From the NCBI GenBank assembly GCA_002104985.1, contig MCGO01000147.1, positions 1-64,000 on the forward strand: a stretch of DNA of 64,000 nucleotides, read 5' to 3'. The DNA is from Rhizoclosmatium globosum (Eukaryota > Chytridiomycota > Chytridiomycetes > Chytridiales > Chytriomycetaceae). Shown here in pieces: positions 21,195 to 33,256 of the stretch. Below the pieces are notes generated by a model. The model saw only the letters and a list, made by a program, of their open reading frames with translations, searched no databases and was not told where the DNA came from. How positions within the stretch are numbered: position 1 is the first letter of the stretch; every line of letters starts with the position of its first letter. The position numbers and the translations under genes are program-made.

Positions 21195-23956
21195 TTATGG
21201 TGTCAAAGGCCCATTTCTGTTCTTACATACAACGCAGTAGTCAGCAGATCTCATGGCATCGTGTTTGAACCCTTCTCCATCAACATAGCGCGTGTAAGAC
21301 TCGGAATGGGGCCATTTGTCCATGCAGAAGCAGCATGACTGAATAGAATCACTCAGTGAGCACAAGTGACCACATGGTTGACATTTAAATATTGATTGCT
21401 GTTTCCCAGAACTAGAACTCAAAGGTTGAATATTAAAATATTTATGAGCGAGATGCGGAAAACCTTTTTCAGCAACTGGTGCAGGCAAAGGCGGAGGTGC
21501 TGGGTGTTCTGGCTCAGGAGGAGCTGTAGATTGGAATTTAAACACAAAAAATTCACTCAACTAATCTATTGCAGATGTATTTGATTTTAGCTCTTTAAGT
21601 CTGGTAAACAGGGGTTGCAGTGAATTCTCAGTAGAGTCGGAGTTGGCTGTATCTGTTAAAACTCAGTTACCCAAATCCAATTTGGTATACTCAACATTCC
21701 AGGAATAATATGATGAAAACATGGCTTCTTTAACACCTCAATCCTTGCTTTTCCAGTGTCTTAAGTGTTACAATTATGGTTTTTGCTTTTATTGCCTCTT
21801 TTTATCTTTGAGCATTAAATAAATGAGTTAGATCTTTCACTTGCATTCAAGAAATACTGCTTTCACCTTGTCCAAAGCCGTCTCCCTAAAAGTCCCCTGT
21901 GTTTCTTCTTGACAACATAGGCCAAATGACGCATACCTTCTTCATGACCTTGATCTGCAGCTTTTTGATACCAACTTGCAGCTTGATTGTAGTCTTGATT
22001 AACTCCATAACCCATCTCAAAGCAGACTCCCAAGTTGTCTTGAGCCTGTGCATTCCTTGGTCAGCAGACTTTTGATACCGCCAGCTTCAGCATAATCTTG
22101 AGGCACTCCTTGGCCTCTTTCGTAACAGAAGCCCAAGTTGACCTGAGCCGGTGCATTCCCTTGGTCAGCAGACTTTTGATACCAGCGCACAGCTTCAGCA
22201 TAATCTTGAGGCACTCCTTGGCCTCTTCTGTAACAGATCCCCAAGTTGACCTGAGCCGGTGCATTCCCTTGGTCAGCAGACTTTTGATACCAGCGCACAG
22301 CTTCAGCATAATCTTGAGGCACTCCAAAGCCATTTTCGTCCCAAGTTGACTGAGCTGCATTCCCTTGTCAGCAGACTTTTGATACCAGGACAGCTTGGCA
22401 TAATCTTGAGGCACCCGCCATTTTGTACAGAACCCAAGTTGACTGAGCTGCAGCATTCCCTTGGTCAGCAGACTTTTGATACCAGTGTACAGCTTTGGCA
22501 TAATCTTGAGGCACTCCTTGGCCATTTTGTAACAGAAACCCAATTGTTCTGAGCTGCAGCATTCCTTGGTCAGCAGACTTTTGATACCAGCGCACAGCTT
22601 CAGCATAATCTTGAGGCACTCCTTGGCCTCTTCTGTAACAGTCCCCCAAGTTGAACTGAGCAAGTGCATTCCTTTGGTCAGCTGACTTTTGATACCAGCG
22701 CACAGCTTCTGCATACTCCTTGGCCTTTTTCGTAACAGATCCCCAAGTTGAACTGAGCCAGTGCATTCCCTTGGTCAGCAGACTTCTGATACCAATGCAC
22801 TGCTTCCACAGCATCTTTTGGAACCCCATGGCCCTTTCCATAACAAATTCCCAACCAATATTGGCAATAAGCATGTCCTCCACTAGCTGCTTTGGCAAAA
22901 AGTTCCATTGCCTTCACATAATCTTTTTCTTCATAGTACAATTTTCCTAAGGCCGTACACTTTTCGTGATCTGTACCACATTGTCATTAAATAAAAGAAA
23001 TAATGGATATTACTTACCACAATGTTCAACCCATGCCTCAATATCAGAAATAATTGTTGGAAAACTTGGTCTGTTATCAGCATCTTGGTTCCAACAGAGT
23101 TCAATCAGATCCCATGATGCATCAGCAACAACATCCACAGATCGGGAATAATTTTTTGTGCCAGACCGATCTGGCCGGCTACCTCTATTGATCCAATTTG
23201 CTACAATCCACTCTTCACATAACATTTCTTCACCCTCAAAAGGCCAATGCCGAGTAAGGATACAATACATTGTCATTCCGAAACTGAAGACGTCGTACTT
23301 GGTTGACAGTATGTATCCTTTCTTTGTTGCTTCTGGAGGTGCAAAGAATACATGACCAATTTTGGGGATATGGTTAATTGAGTAGGTTGTGTGAACGGAA
23401 AGACTTGTACTCCTTCCAAAGTCAGCAAGGACGGCTTTTGTAGATGTTATGTCTGGACGGGTACGTGGTGTGAGTGGTATGCTCTATTTGTTTTACGGTT
23501 ATGGATAATATACACACCCAGCAGGATATTGTCAGGCTTCAGATCGCGGTGGATAATTGGCGGATCTTGTGAATGCAGGTAATCCAGAGCATGAGCAGTG
23601 TCAAGGAGCCACTTGTTTCGAATGGCGACTGAGGGAGGCAGGTTTTCATGTATTGCATCGTACACACTCTTTCCAAGTTTCTCAAAGACAAGCACCCGAT
23701 CGTTGCTAAGTGGATCAACGCACTCTCCCCAGAAAGTCGCAATGTTTGGATGGCGCAATTGGGCAGCCAGTGTCGCCTCCTTCTCAATGGTCTTGAGTAG
23801 CTCAGAGCCAACCTTCCCAGCCGCTTTCTTGAATGTCTTGATCGCTACTTGGCGGTTTTCGTATGTTCCCTCGTACACTACACTGTAGCCTCCTTCACCG
23901 AGGACCTTGTTGCGGTCAATCGTGCATGTGAGTTGGGGCATTTGGTAGACACTCAA
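21195..23956 (-). CDS. protein kinase - SEL1 repeats - Cys-rich C-terminus
   Basis: Exon 1 (23956-23518) and exon 2 (23452-23018) encode a complete kinase domain: glycine loop GEGGYSVVYEG, VAIKTF lysine, HRDLKPDN catalytic loop, DFG, APPE and DVFSFGMTM; overall tyrosine-kinase-like (TKL) in style. Exon 3 starts at 22970 and encodes at least seven SEL1 repeats of 36 residues (GVPQDYAEAVRWYQKSADQGN type). The frame breaks several times inside the repeats, e.g. an 11-base deletion near 22705. After an inferred long intron (about 21867-21672) comes a short exon, then a Cys/His-rich end (CQPCGHLCSLSDSIQSCCFC, CVVCKNR) resembling a zinc-binding RING-like module. A TAG lies between the last two parts, so the final exon may be a separate gene. 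SEL1 repeats usually scaffold partners of signalling kinases. Confidence 0.65.
22010..22870 (-). repeat. SEL1-coding 108-base tandem repeat
   Basis: About eight near-identical units, each containing ccaagttgacctgagc...ggtcagcagacttttgataccagcgcacagcttcagcataatcttgaggcactccttggcc on the plus strand (shown in part). Units differ by small deletions that shift the frame, either from repeat slippage or from collapsed assembly. Confidence 0.8.
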
Positions 23957-24126
23957 AAGAACCTTTACTTCTTAAATCACAACTTGCAACGGTTAATTCG
24001 ACTTAATTTTGATGGTCTGGTTTATTTCTCGAAAATATCAAACGCGAAGAAAGCGTTTACAATTGTTCGACGTGAAGGTCGATCAAGTGGTGACTGAACG
24101 TCAATTCTACTCTACACATCAACACT

Positions 24127-25701
24127 TTATTGTGGCCTCACACATATCCTGTCCCCAATCTCATCATCCCTCCTCCACAAGAAATTGAGATGCGCTTGAA
24201 TACTCAAAAACCGCTGATCCTCATTCACATCTCCCCAATGAATCCCATCTGTCGTCTTCTGTAATCCCTCCCCAAACAACGTGATCCCCAACCAATCAAT
24301 CCTCCGCACCTGTTTCGGATAATCCTGAACAGAATCAATAATCGATTGCAAATGCAATATTTTCGCGTTCGTCATGTGTTGCTTCCTATGCGGAACATTT
24401 GGCGTGTCCAGACCCGTCATGGAATTGAGAACAATGAGGGTACGTGGATGGATCTTTGAAAAGCGCGTCATGTGAGAAACGGTGTCGGTCCAGAGTGTGT
24501 GGAATTGGGGGATGGATTCGCGTTCAAAGATTGTCCAGAGGGATGGGTTTATTGAGATTAGGTCTGGTGCGAGGGTTTCGTTTGCGAGTTGGATGAAATC
24601 GTAGGAGTAGTGGGAGGGTGCGTAGCTGAAGGCCCATGACATGCAAAATGTGTGGTTTTCAGTGGTGAATTTTTGGGATGCGAGGCGGGACAGGGATTCC
24701 GCACGGTCAAGGTGGAATGTGAGGGTGCAGGTGGAGGGGTTTGAGAGTCTTTGACAACAAAAGAACCAAATGTTTTCGGGGCGTTTGTATTCTGTTTTGG
24801 TATAGCTCCCGAGATATTCGTAGTACCTAATTTGTACAGGTTGTGGTGCATTAGATTGACTTTAGGTATCGCGTATGTGCAATTCTAATCCATCTGTCCA
24901 CCCCGTCGCTTGAGCAAGCTCCATCTCTTCCCAGCGAAGTTCGTACATATCTCATTCCATGTTTGCTGTATATACTCGTGTGTATTCTTCTCCATTGTCT
25001 GCATTCGAAGCAGCTCCAGCTACCCATTTCTTTCGACTTGGTCGCTTCGACTCATCTCTAGCTACGCTCAAATCCAATGAATTTCGACTGTATGCATCGA
25101 GTCTGCCACTTTCCGTACTGTACCACTGATTGCATACTACTCATCACTCGCACCCCCTCCACTTTTTCAACTACAATACGAACCATACAAACGCATGCTT
25201 CAACAACGAGTCCCCATAAAAAGCCACCCAGACAGGCTTCCCCTCTTCCCCAACATCTCCATCCAATCCATCCAAATCCGAAAATCGATTAATCTGATCG
25301 ACCCTGTCAAAGACCTGGAACGCACAGTCGCCCGTGTCCAACGAATGCAGATTGAGTGGATCTGCGAAAGAGAACTGGGCAAAGTCGCAGGGTGTGCACG
25401 ATTGTTTGTTGGTTGAACTTGTGACAGGTGCCCCGCTTTCAACACTTTGCATTTCTGAGTGAGAAACATCGGCGATTCGAGAATGTTCGTCCGAAGTTGA
25501 TTCGTTGAAGAGGAAGGTTGTGTCGACGAGGAGCATTAGGAAGGCAAGTGAGGCAATTAGAAAGGCAAGGATTTGGAAGTGTCGGGGCCGCTCTTTTGCA
25601 TTCGAAAGTCGATTTAGCTGCGAATTAGTTGTGGAAAGAGGCGTTTAGTGATTGGAGAGACTAAATGAGGGGGACACCTTGTCATGAAAGGGGTTGTTCA
25701 T
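24127..25701 (-). CDS. PC-esterase-like (GDSL/SGNH) membrane-anchored protein
   Basis: Four exons: 25701-25678, 25617-25189, 25019-24902, 24791-24127; total 411 codons, all phases matching. A short N-terminal tail is followed by one transmembrane helix (ILAFLIASLAFLMLLVD, type II topology). The nucleophile motif FYGDSLLKHAF is the GDS of the PC-esterase/TBL (SGNH-like) clan, with the C-terminal catalytic pair in DGIHW. Relatives O-acetylate or de-acetylate glycans in the secretory pathway. The preceding Cys-containing stretch (CTPCDFAQF, then GDCAFQVFDRVDQI) is the usual partner segment. The third exon was placed by splice sites and phase only. It lies 22 bases downstream of the DUF4291 gene on the same strand. 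Confidence 0.72.
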
Positions 25702-25723
25702 TGGATGTCTTTTTATAGAACTG

Positions 25724-26320
25724 TTATTTGATCAAGTCAGTTGAGATATGATACACAGACTCCGTCGGAATTAATGCTTGAGCCTCTTGAATATGCACAG
25801 ATTTCACCAATTCATGAACAGCATGAAAGATATGCGTCACGTCCGTAATACAAGCAAAAAACACACCATCAGCATACTCTTTCGCAGTCTCCCCTCTCAA
25901 TCCAATCTGAATAGCCCTAATATCCTCCACCTTCTTCAACTCAACATCACGTTCTGGATCCCACTGAACAACTACATCACTCCCACCACAAACGCCACTC
26001 CCATCCTTTGAAAGTACAGCCCCACCAACAATTCGATCAAATGCACGTCTGTCCAAGTCAATTGCTAAAACACGTTCCTGGTTTGCATCCTTGAATCCAA
26101 AGCCACTTCTGTATGCCATCCAACAAAATGATGGCTTGATCCATGTCATTCTAGTGCTTTTGAAGCCTGGTGCGTTCGAGAAGGATTGGTGCTCGACTGC
26201 ACTTGAAGCGATTGCTGCGTTGAAGGCTTGGTATACTCGGATGCTTGTTGCCGTGAAAGAAGCCCTGATTGTGTTGTTCCCAAGAATTCGTTGGATTGAG
26301 TCAGATGCAATCGTGTCCAT
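25724..26320 (-). CDS. DUF4291 family protein
   Basis: 198 residues, no intron; ATG at 26320. Matches the DUF4291 pattern: IRVYQAFNAAIASSAVEHQ, then RMTWIKPSFCWMAYRSGFG and QERVLAIDL with the invariant WIKPSF...MAYRSG core. The family is widespread in fungi and bacteria and has no known activity. The stop codon is 22 bases from the start of the PC-esterase gene downstream, and the start is about 250 bases from the divergent nitronate monooxygenase gene. Confidence 0.85.
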   Translation of the reverse strand: MDTIASDSIQRILGNNTIRASFTATSIRVYQAFNAAIASSAVEHQSFSNAPGFKSTRMTWIKPSFCWMAYRSGFGFKDANQERVLAIDLDRRAFDRIVGGAVLSKDGSGVCGGSDVVVQWDPERDVELKKVEDIRAIQIGLRGETAKEYADGVFFACITDVTHIFHAVHELVKSVHIQEAQALIPTESVYHISTDLIK

Positions 26321-26569
26321 AAGCCTTTTCTTTTGTTTGGAATTTTGTTTCCACAGGTTCAGAAGGTTGGAATGACGCTCTTGCAGGTGGTGGGGAAACT
26401 GATCCACTTTAACTATCCAACATTGATAAATAAATAAATTGTTTAATTTGAAATTGAAATTAAGAGGTCAAAGAATAAACTGGCTGGATCTTACCATTTG
26501 TCAGCACGGTGGAGAACCCCACGAGTGGAAACGATTGCTTCCAGAAGACTGAACCAGAAACACTCACCA
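26321..26569. promoter_or_regulatory. divergent promoter region
   Basis: 249 bases between start codons of the DUF4291 gene (minus) and the nitronate monooxygenase gene (plus). No specific site recognised. Confidence 0.4.
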
Positions 26570-27926
<1,357 letters not shown>

Positions 27927-28137
27927 ATAATGATGCTCTCAATAAAAAACATGAGGACATTTACTTGAATAGAAACTATAAAACCATCAAGATGGCTAGC
28001 ATAACCAACTCCTATTCCATCCACAGAAAAACATAACGAACAATCCTGAGTATCCACCACACTAAAACTTTGATTCTATATACATATATACATTTATTCA
28101 TCCAAGCACTTCAACTAAATACAAACAATATCTACAC

Positions 28138-29338
28138 TTATTTCAAGTTAGCCAATCTCGCCGATCTCCGTACCGTTTGTGATGCAATTCTAGCGCTTCT
28201 TCTCAAAGGTGCCTTCTTTTCCGATTTCTTTTCCGCAACAGGCAAGACCTCCTTGACAATGTTCACAACACTTTCATCCTCACTAACGGCATCAACCAAC
28301 TGGAGCACATTATTCACAGCAACACTCTCAACAACTGGAACAACCTCAACCAACTCAACTGCAGCGGCAACAACAACCAACTGCTTCGGGTAGACCTGAA
28401 CCAATTTAGACCCACGACGCGTTTTGAACTCCTTCTTGTGCTTCATATGTTGTCGTCCATCACGTCTAGGTGCATTCACGGTCTTTCCAATAGCCTTGCT
28501 CAATTGGACCTCTGGAGCTGGAATACGGACACGCACGCGTCGAGCCTTTGGACGAACAGCTTCCGCTGGGACTTCTGGGACTGGTTTCAAGCCAACAGGT
28601 GGAAGGGGTTCGACTTTGTGTGACGCGTTGGGTGGGAGTTGGAGGGACATGGTGCCGAGTTGTCGTCGTCTTGCGTAGATCAGGTAGTTGGATGGAGACA
28701 CTGTTTGGTGAAAGAATAAAAGGGTTAGATAAAGAGTACCATTTAAAATACGAGACATTACATTTTTCACGCGCGACCGAGATGCGTGCTTTCTTCATTG
28801 GAAGAATCTGAAGCACGCGACCGGCCGCCGTTCCAGAGAGACCAAACCGAGGAGTAGCAGGACGACCAACAAGAACCTTGGGTGATGCAACTGGTGGAAT
28901 AACTGGGACAATGACAGGAACGGGAATCAGTGAACGTGGAAATTCGGGAAGACCAAAAGCAGATTCTCCTGGGACACCAAAGCGAGGAATGGCTTGTGGA
29001 AGTGGGACAAAGTTTCTGAATCTGGCGACATAGTCTGGGTTCATGACAATTCTTGTGACAGGGATGTTGTTGATGACTTCTCGAACGGTGATAAATGACG
29101 GTGGAGTCGACGATGATGGGACTGGAATGTGAGATGGTCGTGGAACGGAAATCTGTGAGTTATTTGTGGAGTTGTTTTGGGGTGATGGGGTGAAGTGTGT
29201 GGGAATAGAAAATGGTGGGGAATACAGTGATGATGATGAGCCAGCGAATGAAGGGTGGAATGCACGGTCACGGTTCTGAATAGCACGAGTGCGGTTGGGG
29301 ACAGGGACCCCGGGGGTAACAAATGTGTTTGAGGACAC
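28138..29338 (-). CDS. RRSAR-motif family gene, copy 2 (intact)
   Basis: Not recognised. Exon 1 ends at 28762, intron 28761-28701 (GTAATG...AACAG), exon 2 28700-28138; about 380 codons from the GTG of the shared block. No in-frame ATG precedes it (open to about 29590), so the true start may lie in a spliced leader exon. Body Pro/Ser/Val-rich with repeated IPVP-type motifs and VPGESAFGLPEFPRS; then a basic stretch (VRPKARRVRVRIPAPE), a Val-rich acidic segment, and two C-terminal basic repeats RRSARIAS and RRSARLAN. The basic repeats look like nucleic-acid-binding or nuclear-localising elements; this is inference. An LTR element sits in its leader/promoter. Confidence 0.6.
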
Positions 29339-29601
29339 TATTAGGGGCAGTGAAACGATTAGTATTCGGTTTAATGAAGGGTGAATGCGGGATGGTAGTG
29401 ATAATAAAGGAGGGTGGATGTGAGGTAGAGGGATCCAGTGGTGATGACAATGACAGGCCGTGATGAAGCCATTTGTAGTTGAACTGATATGATTGTTTGA
29501 TGAACACGGACAATCCAGATCGCCGAGCGAGCCAAAGAGCGTGTGAACGCGTCCAATCCGATCATTCGCAGCATAGTAAGGTTATGTATCACAATAATAA
29601 C
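29339..29601 (-). promoter_or_regulatory. RRSAR family leader, copy 2 (proximal part)
   Basis: Same leader as copy 1 (ggatccctctacctcac, cgctctttggctcgctcggcg on the minus strand). It is cut from its distal part (33261-33425) by the LTR element. Confidence 0.6.
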
Positions 29602-29605
29602 GCGG
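29602..29605. repeat. target site duplication gcgg (left)
   Basis: gcgg directly left of the LTR element; repeated at 33257-33260. The homologous uninterrupted site in copy 1 reads gtaaagcgggg (minus strand) with a single gcgg. Confidence 0.7.
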
Positions 29606-29826
29606 TGTGGAACGGTTATCTAGCTTGCCTTCTTTGCTCTTGTTCCACGAGTAGATCAACCAGATAGGTGCTCTCTTGCGACTTGATGTAGGTAAGTACT
29701 GCTTTTCGCTTTTGCAGACCAACTAAGTTTATTTTCTTGAACTGCGGAACTTTCATAATGTAAGAATATGGAACTTCGATAATGTAAAATAAAAGAAACA
29801 ATATAACCCAAGAATACTTTTCCACA
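29606..29826 (-). repeat. 3' LTR (221 bp)
   Basis: Matches 33036-33256 base for base in the stretches compared; starts TGTGGAACGG and ends CTTTTCCACA. Confidence 0.93.
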
Positions 29827-30050
29827 TCCTGGCGAACTAAACCCTTCTCAGCGCCCTCGCTGAGAGTTAACTTGCGACGACATGCGACTAACACCCAATC
29901 CAAATTGACTTCCAAAGACTACAGTCCTGTCCCCAATACGCGAACCATCAAGCTTCTGCTGTTCGTTTTTGCACACGCATCTGTGAGATTATAGGCACTT
30001 GTCCGCTTCCGCCAACGATGATGATTCGACCGCAAGTCGTCGTCATGCTA

Positions 30051-32963
30051 TCAATTCCAGCCAAACGTAACCTCCCCAACTCCAAAAAGCTCAAGAGAAT
30101 CCACGTCAAGACAAAGTTCCTCCTCCTCCAATAAGTACAAAGGAAACTGATCCACCGGGTCGCTCCGTCTACGATACAAACGCACCCGAGAACCCTGAAT
30201 TGATTTTCCCAACTCGGCACCGTCAAGCTCAGCCAACCGATACGAATTAGCACCCTTTTCGACCACCACGTACGGCCCCAGATACCGCCATCTCAACTTG
30301 CCACCAACCATAGTGTCCAACTTCGAATCCCTCATAACTACCAAGTCACCCTCCTCCACAAACTCACTCGCAGGTCGCATCCGATGACTTTCATTAAAAG
30401 CCGCCGCTCTCGCAACACGAGCACGTTCAATTGCTTCACAAGCCTCCGCCACATCCTCCGGTCGACGTTCCAACATTCGAATCCTAGCACTCAACAACTC
30501 TTCACGCGTCATCCGTTTCCATTGTACAATTGCATATGACTCAATAGCGAACTCAATCGGCAGAAGTGGCTCCTGCCCATAAACCAACTCGTAAGGACTA
30601 AACCCAGTAGTACGCGATACCGTAACCCGAGCAGCAAAAAGCGCTGCTTGAAGATGATTAAACCAACTTTTCGACCTGTTTTCACAAGCCTTCGCAATCG
30701 CCGCAACCAAGGGAGCATTTGCGCGCTCAACCTTTCCGTTTGCTTGCTGTGCATACGCCATCACAACCCGAAGATCGAACCCATTCCGTTTAGCAACGTC
30801 ATGAAACACCCCGGCATCCAACTCTCCCCCGTCAATGACAACTTCATATGGAATCCCAAAACGCAAACAGACTTCCTTGACAAACAACCCAACAATTGGT
30901 CCAGCAACTTTCCGCCTAAATGCACCTCCTTCGATCCAACCAGAGACTTCATCCACGAACAGCGCCATATGTTTTACCGATCCCTCCATAGAACATAAAT
31001 CTACGTACCATCGTCCAAACAACCTAGCAAACAACCGCCCGTCCTGAACTTCCAGCTCCTCAAAATAGCGCACCGGATTTTGCCGCTGACACGCATCACA
31101 GTACCGTACATAGACTCCTACTTCACGCCAAATTCCCGGCCACCAATATCGCCCTAATATTTTTGCAACCGTCACAGGCACACTTCGATGTCCACCTCCA
31201 GTTCCCGAATGCACTTCAGCTACAATCCTATCACGTTCCGCTCTCAAACCGACTACTCGTTGCAACCCATCACCGCGCCCTCGCCGCGGTGTACGATAAA
31301 GAATTCCGCCTTCAACGCAAAACAACTTCGACTGGCGAACTATGGCTGAACCCGCCTCGCTTCCAATTCCAGCTGGCAAAGTTCCACGCACTAGATACCA
31401 ATAGACAGCAGCCAACCGCCCACTTAATCCAAGCTCCTCCAATTGATGTTTGCACTCCAGCGAACTTCCTTTGTCATCAGCCCACTCACTAACAGATTCC
31501 AACGAAAATTTCATTTCTTCCACAACAGCACCGCAATCCAACTCCAAAACAACGCTCACAGGAATATGATCCGAACCCGTCGGCCACTCAATATGTTCCG
31601 CATCCAATACTTTTACGCAACTAGACACTAACACACCGTCAAACCGAAACCCAAGATTACCAGCACGCGAAGGAGTCCACCAGGTAGTGTACGAGACCTC
31701 ATTCGGATGAATCACGCGGTAGCAGTCCAAAAACTCCGAGTAGAACAAACCAAGAAGCTGTCGCTCCTCAAGGCGAAACCCAGAATCCACCCTCGGCAGT
31801 AGATTCGGATGAATATCAGAAACCGTAGCTGCAATGTTCCAATCGCAACCTGCTATAACTGTAAGACCTCGACGCTCATAATCACGCAACTTTTCCAACG
31901 CAGCCCCGGTAAACCGCATCTTGTAAGGCACTCGCGACTCTTTAAGCGGACGGTCTCCCCGTGTATACGCAGACGGAAAGTACAACGCCACTATAACGAC
32001 ATTTCCAAACCTAACCGCCAAGAACCGCCCCTCCATCTCAACGGCAGTCCATCCATCAAACCTGTACTCGACTTCGTCAGCTTCGTCAACCTCGAATAAT
32101 CCCCGTCGAATCAAAACCGCCACGCCGTTTCTGCCAACACCTAACGCACCCTTCTTTACTACACCCAATTCGTCGCACTCAGCCGGGTAGTCCACAGAGT
32201 AGGAGAAGTGAGTAGCTGAGAAATCAAAACCGCGAACATTATCAAACCGGAATTTACGCCCCATCCGTATCTCTTGCAGAATTACAATATCATGAGCTAC
32301 AACAACCGCCAAGAAGTCGCCACCCATCTTGTTCACCGCTGACCGCACAGAGTTCACATTCCAACTTGCTACTAATATTTGCTTTCTAACTCCCAGACTT
32401 AAACCCAAGACTTCATCAACATGCTCTTCCAACTCCGACCAAACTCCAAACTCCGCAGTCAACACGTCTCTGCGAGCAAGCTCAACCTTTTGAAGCACGG
32501 CGTCCAGCATTCCGGCACTGCTCAAGGCATCCTTCACGTAGATCACCAACTCCTCATCAGGGAGCGGCCGCATCAGCTCTTCATTCTTCTCCACCACCAA
32601 CTGCGTCAACGATCTCCACTGGTACGTACCGGCACTAATAGTAGCGTAGCGGCTAACAATCTTGTCCAGATCGCTCGTCTTAGCGAAGATGTCGCCCGTC
32701 TTGAAGGCAGCGAGCATGAACACCAGTAGCTCATCGATCGTCGGCTTCAACGGATCAGTAGCGCGCTGGTCCTTAACGTACTTCTTTACCACAGCTTTGA
32801 CCTCGGGAGCGGTCTGGAAGCTGTTCTCGACGATGCTATCAACGATGATCGCATCGGAGGGCGGCGTAGCTCCATTCAGCCTCACCATGGCCACTTGGCG
32901 TCGAATCGTCTTAGTCCAGTTGCGTACACCGTTGCCGTTGAAGGGTTCGAAAGCGACGGACAT
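30051..32963 (-). CDS. Gag-like / EEP endonuclease / gypsy-type integrase polyprotein
   Basis: 970 residues, ATG at 32963, no frameshift. Residues 1-190: Gag-like helical region, no zinc knuckle. About 196-475: exonuclease III/AP-endonuclease (EEP) fold with all key motifs: SWNVNSVRS (N202), ILQEIRMG (E231), ALYFPSAY (Y328), AGCDWNIAAT (D374, N376), RFDGVLVSS (D442), GSDHIPVS (D465, H466). About 545-630: integrase zinc domain with H585, H592, C622, C625. About 650-750: integrase core with D655, D711, E746 (D-x55-D-x34-E). Then the gypsy feature LVYGQEPLLPIE and a GPY/F module (KLRWRYLGPYVVVEK, about 890-905). No protease, reverse-transcriptase (YxDD) or RNase H motif is present. The EEP domain sits where protease-RT-RNase H normally lies. 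Confidence 0.88.
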   Translation of the reverse strand: MSVAFEPFNGNGVRNWTKTIRRQVAMVRLNGATPPSDAIIVDSIVENSFQTAPEVKAVVKKYVKDQRATDPLKPTIDELLVFMLAAFKTGDIFAKTSDLDKIVSRYATISAGTYQWRSLTQLVVEKNEELMRPLPDEELVIYVKDALSSAGMLDAVLQKVELARRDVLTAEFGVWSELEEHVDEVLGLSLGVRKQILVASWNVNSVRSAVNKMGGDFLAVVVAHDIVILQEIRMGRKFRFDNVRGFDFSATHFSYSVDYPAECDELGVVKKGALGVGRNGVAVLIRRGLFEVDEADEVEYRFDGWTAVEMEGRFLAVRFGNVVIVALYFPSAYTRGDRPLKESRVPYKMRFTGAALEKLRDYERRGLTVIAGCDWNIAATVSDIHPNLLPRVDSGFRLEERQLLGLFYSEFLDCYRVIHPNEVSYTTWWTPSRAGNLGFRFDGVLVSSCVKVLDAEHIEWPTGSDHIPVSVVLELDCGAVVEEMKFSLESVSEWADDKGSSLECKHQLEELGLSGRLAAVYWYLVRGTLPAGIGSEAGSAIVRQSKLFCVEGGILYRTPRRGRGDGLQRVVGLRAERDRIVAEVHSGTGGGHRSVPVTVAKILGRYWWPGIWREVGVYVRYCDACQRQNPVRYFEELEVQDGRLFARLFGRWYVDLCSMEGSVKHMALFVDEVSGWIEGGAFRRKVAGPIVGLFVKEVCLRFGIPYEVVIDGGELDAGVFHDVAKRNGFDLRVVMAYAQQANGKVERANAPLVAAIAKACENRSKSWFNHLQAALFAARVTVSRTTGFSPYELVYGQEPLLPIEFAIESYAIVQWKRMTREELLSARIRMLERRPEDVAEACEAIERARVARAAAFNESHRMRPASEFVEEGDLVVMRDSKLDTMVGGKLRWRYLGPYVVVEKGANSYRLAELDGAELGKSIQGSRVRLYRRRSDPVDQFPLYLLEEEELCLDVDSLELFGVGEVTFGWN

Positions 32964-33035
32964 GGTTCGTAGTTCTAGATAATAAGGCCTGTGTATGAAG
33001 ACACAGCGTCAGCACCCTCTGGTAGAAGGCACCAA

Positions 33036-33256
33036 TGTGGAACGGTTATCTAGCTTGCCTTCTTTGCTCTTGTTCCACGAGTAGATCAACCAGATAGGTG
33101 CTCTCTTGCGACTTGATGTAGGTAAGTACTGCTTTTCGCTTTTGCAGACCAACTAAGTTTATTTTCTTGAACTGCGGAACTTTCATAATGTAAGAATATG
33201 GAACTTCGATAATGTAAAATAAAAGAAACAATATAACCCAAGAATACTTTTCCACA
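33036..33256 (-). repeat. 5' LTR (221 bp)
   Basis: Twin of 29606-29826; followed on the minus strand by TTGGTGCC, the candidate primer-binding site. Confidence 0.93.

Larger units (their letters stand above)
29606..33256 (-). mobile_element. LTR element encoding Gag-like, EEP endonuclease and integrase domains but no reverse transcriptase
   Basis: 3651-base element. Two 221-base LTRs (29606-29826 and 33036-33256), identical as far as I can compare, begin TGTGGAA and end TTCCACA. A 4-base duplication (gcgg) flanks it. It reads on the minus strand: 5' LTR, 72-base leader, one 970-codon ORF, 224-base tail, 3' LTR. The leader starts TTGGTGCC directly after the LTR, a possible primer site containing TGG, but no tRNA could be matched. 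A polypurine tract is weak (GAGAAGGG about 25 bases before the 3' LTR). Identical LTRs indicate recent insertion. Confidence 0.9.

Noticed and set aside
22010..22870. Possible CRISPR-like array because of regular 108-base repeats
   Set aside because: The repeats encode SEL1 units of 36 residues with no unique spacers, in a eukaryotic genome.
29948..31631. Plus-strand and shifted frames inside the LTR element as extra genes (e.g. a missing RT in another frame)
   Set aside because: None has RT motifs; all are shadows of the 970-codon ORF.
29606..33256. Element is a Ginger-type DNA transposon rather than an LTR element
   Set aside because: The ends are 221-base direct repeats with TG...CA borders, not long terminal inverted repeats, although the GPY/F integrase and 4-base duplication are compatible with either; kept as a caution only.
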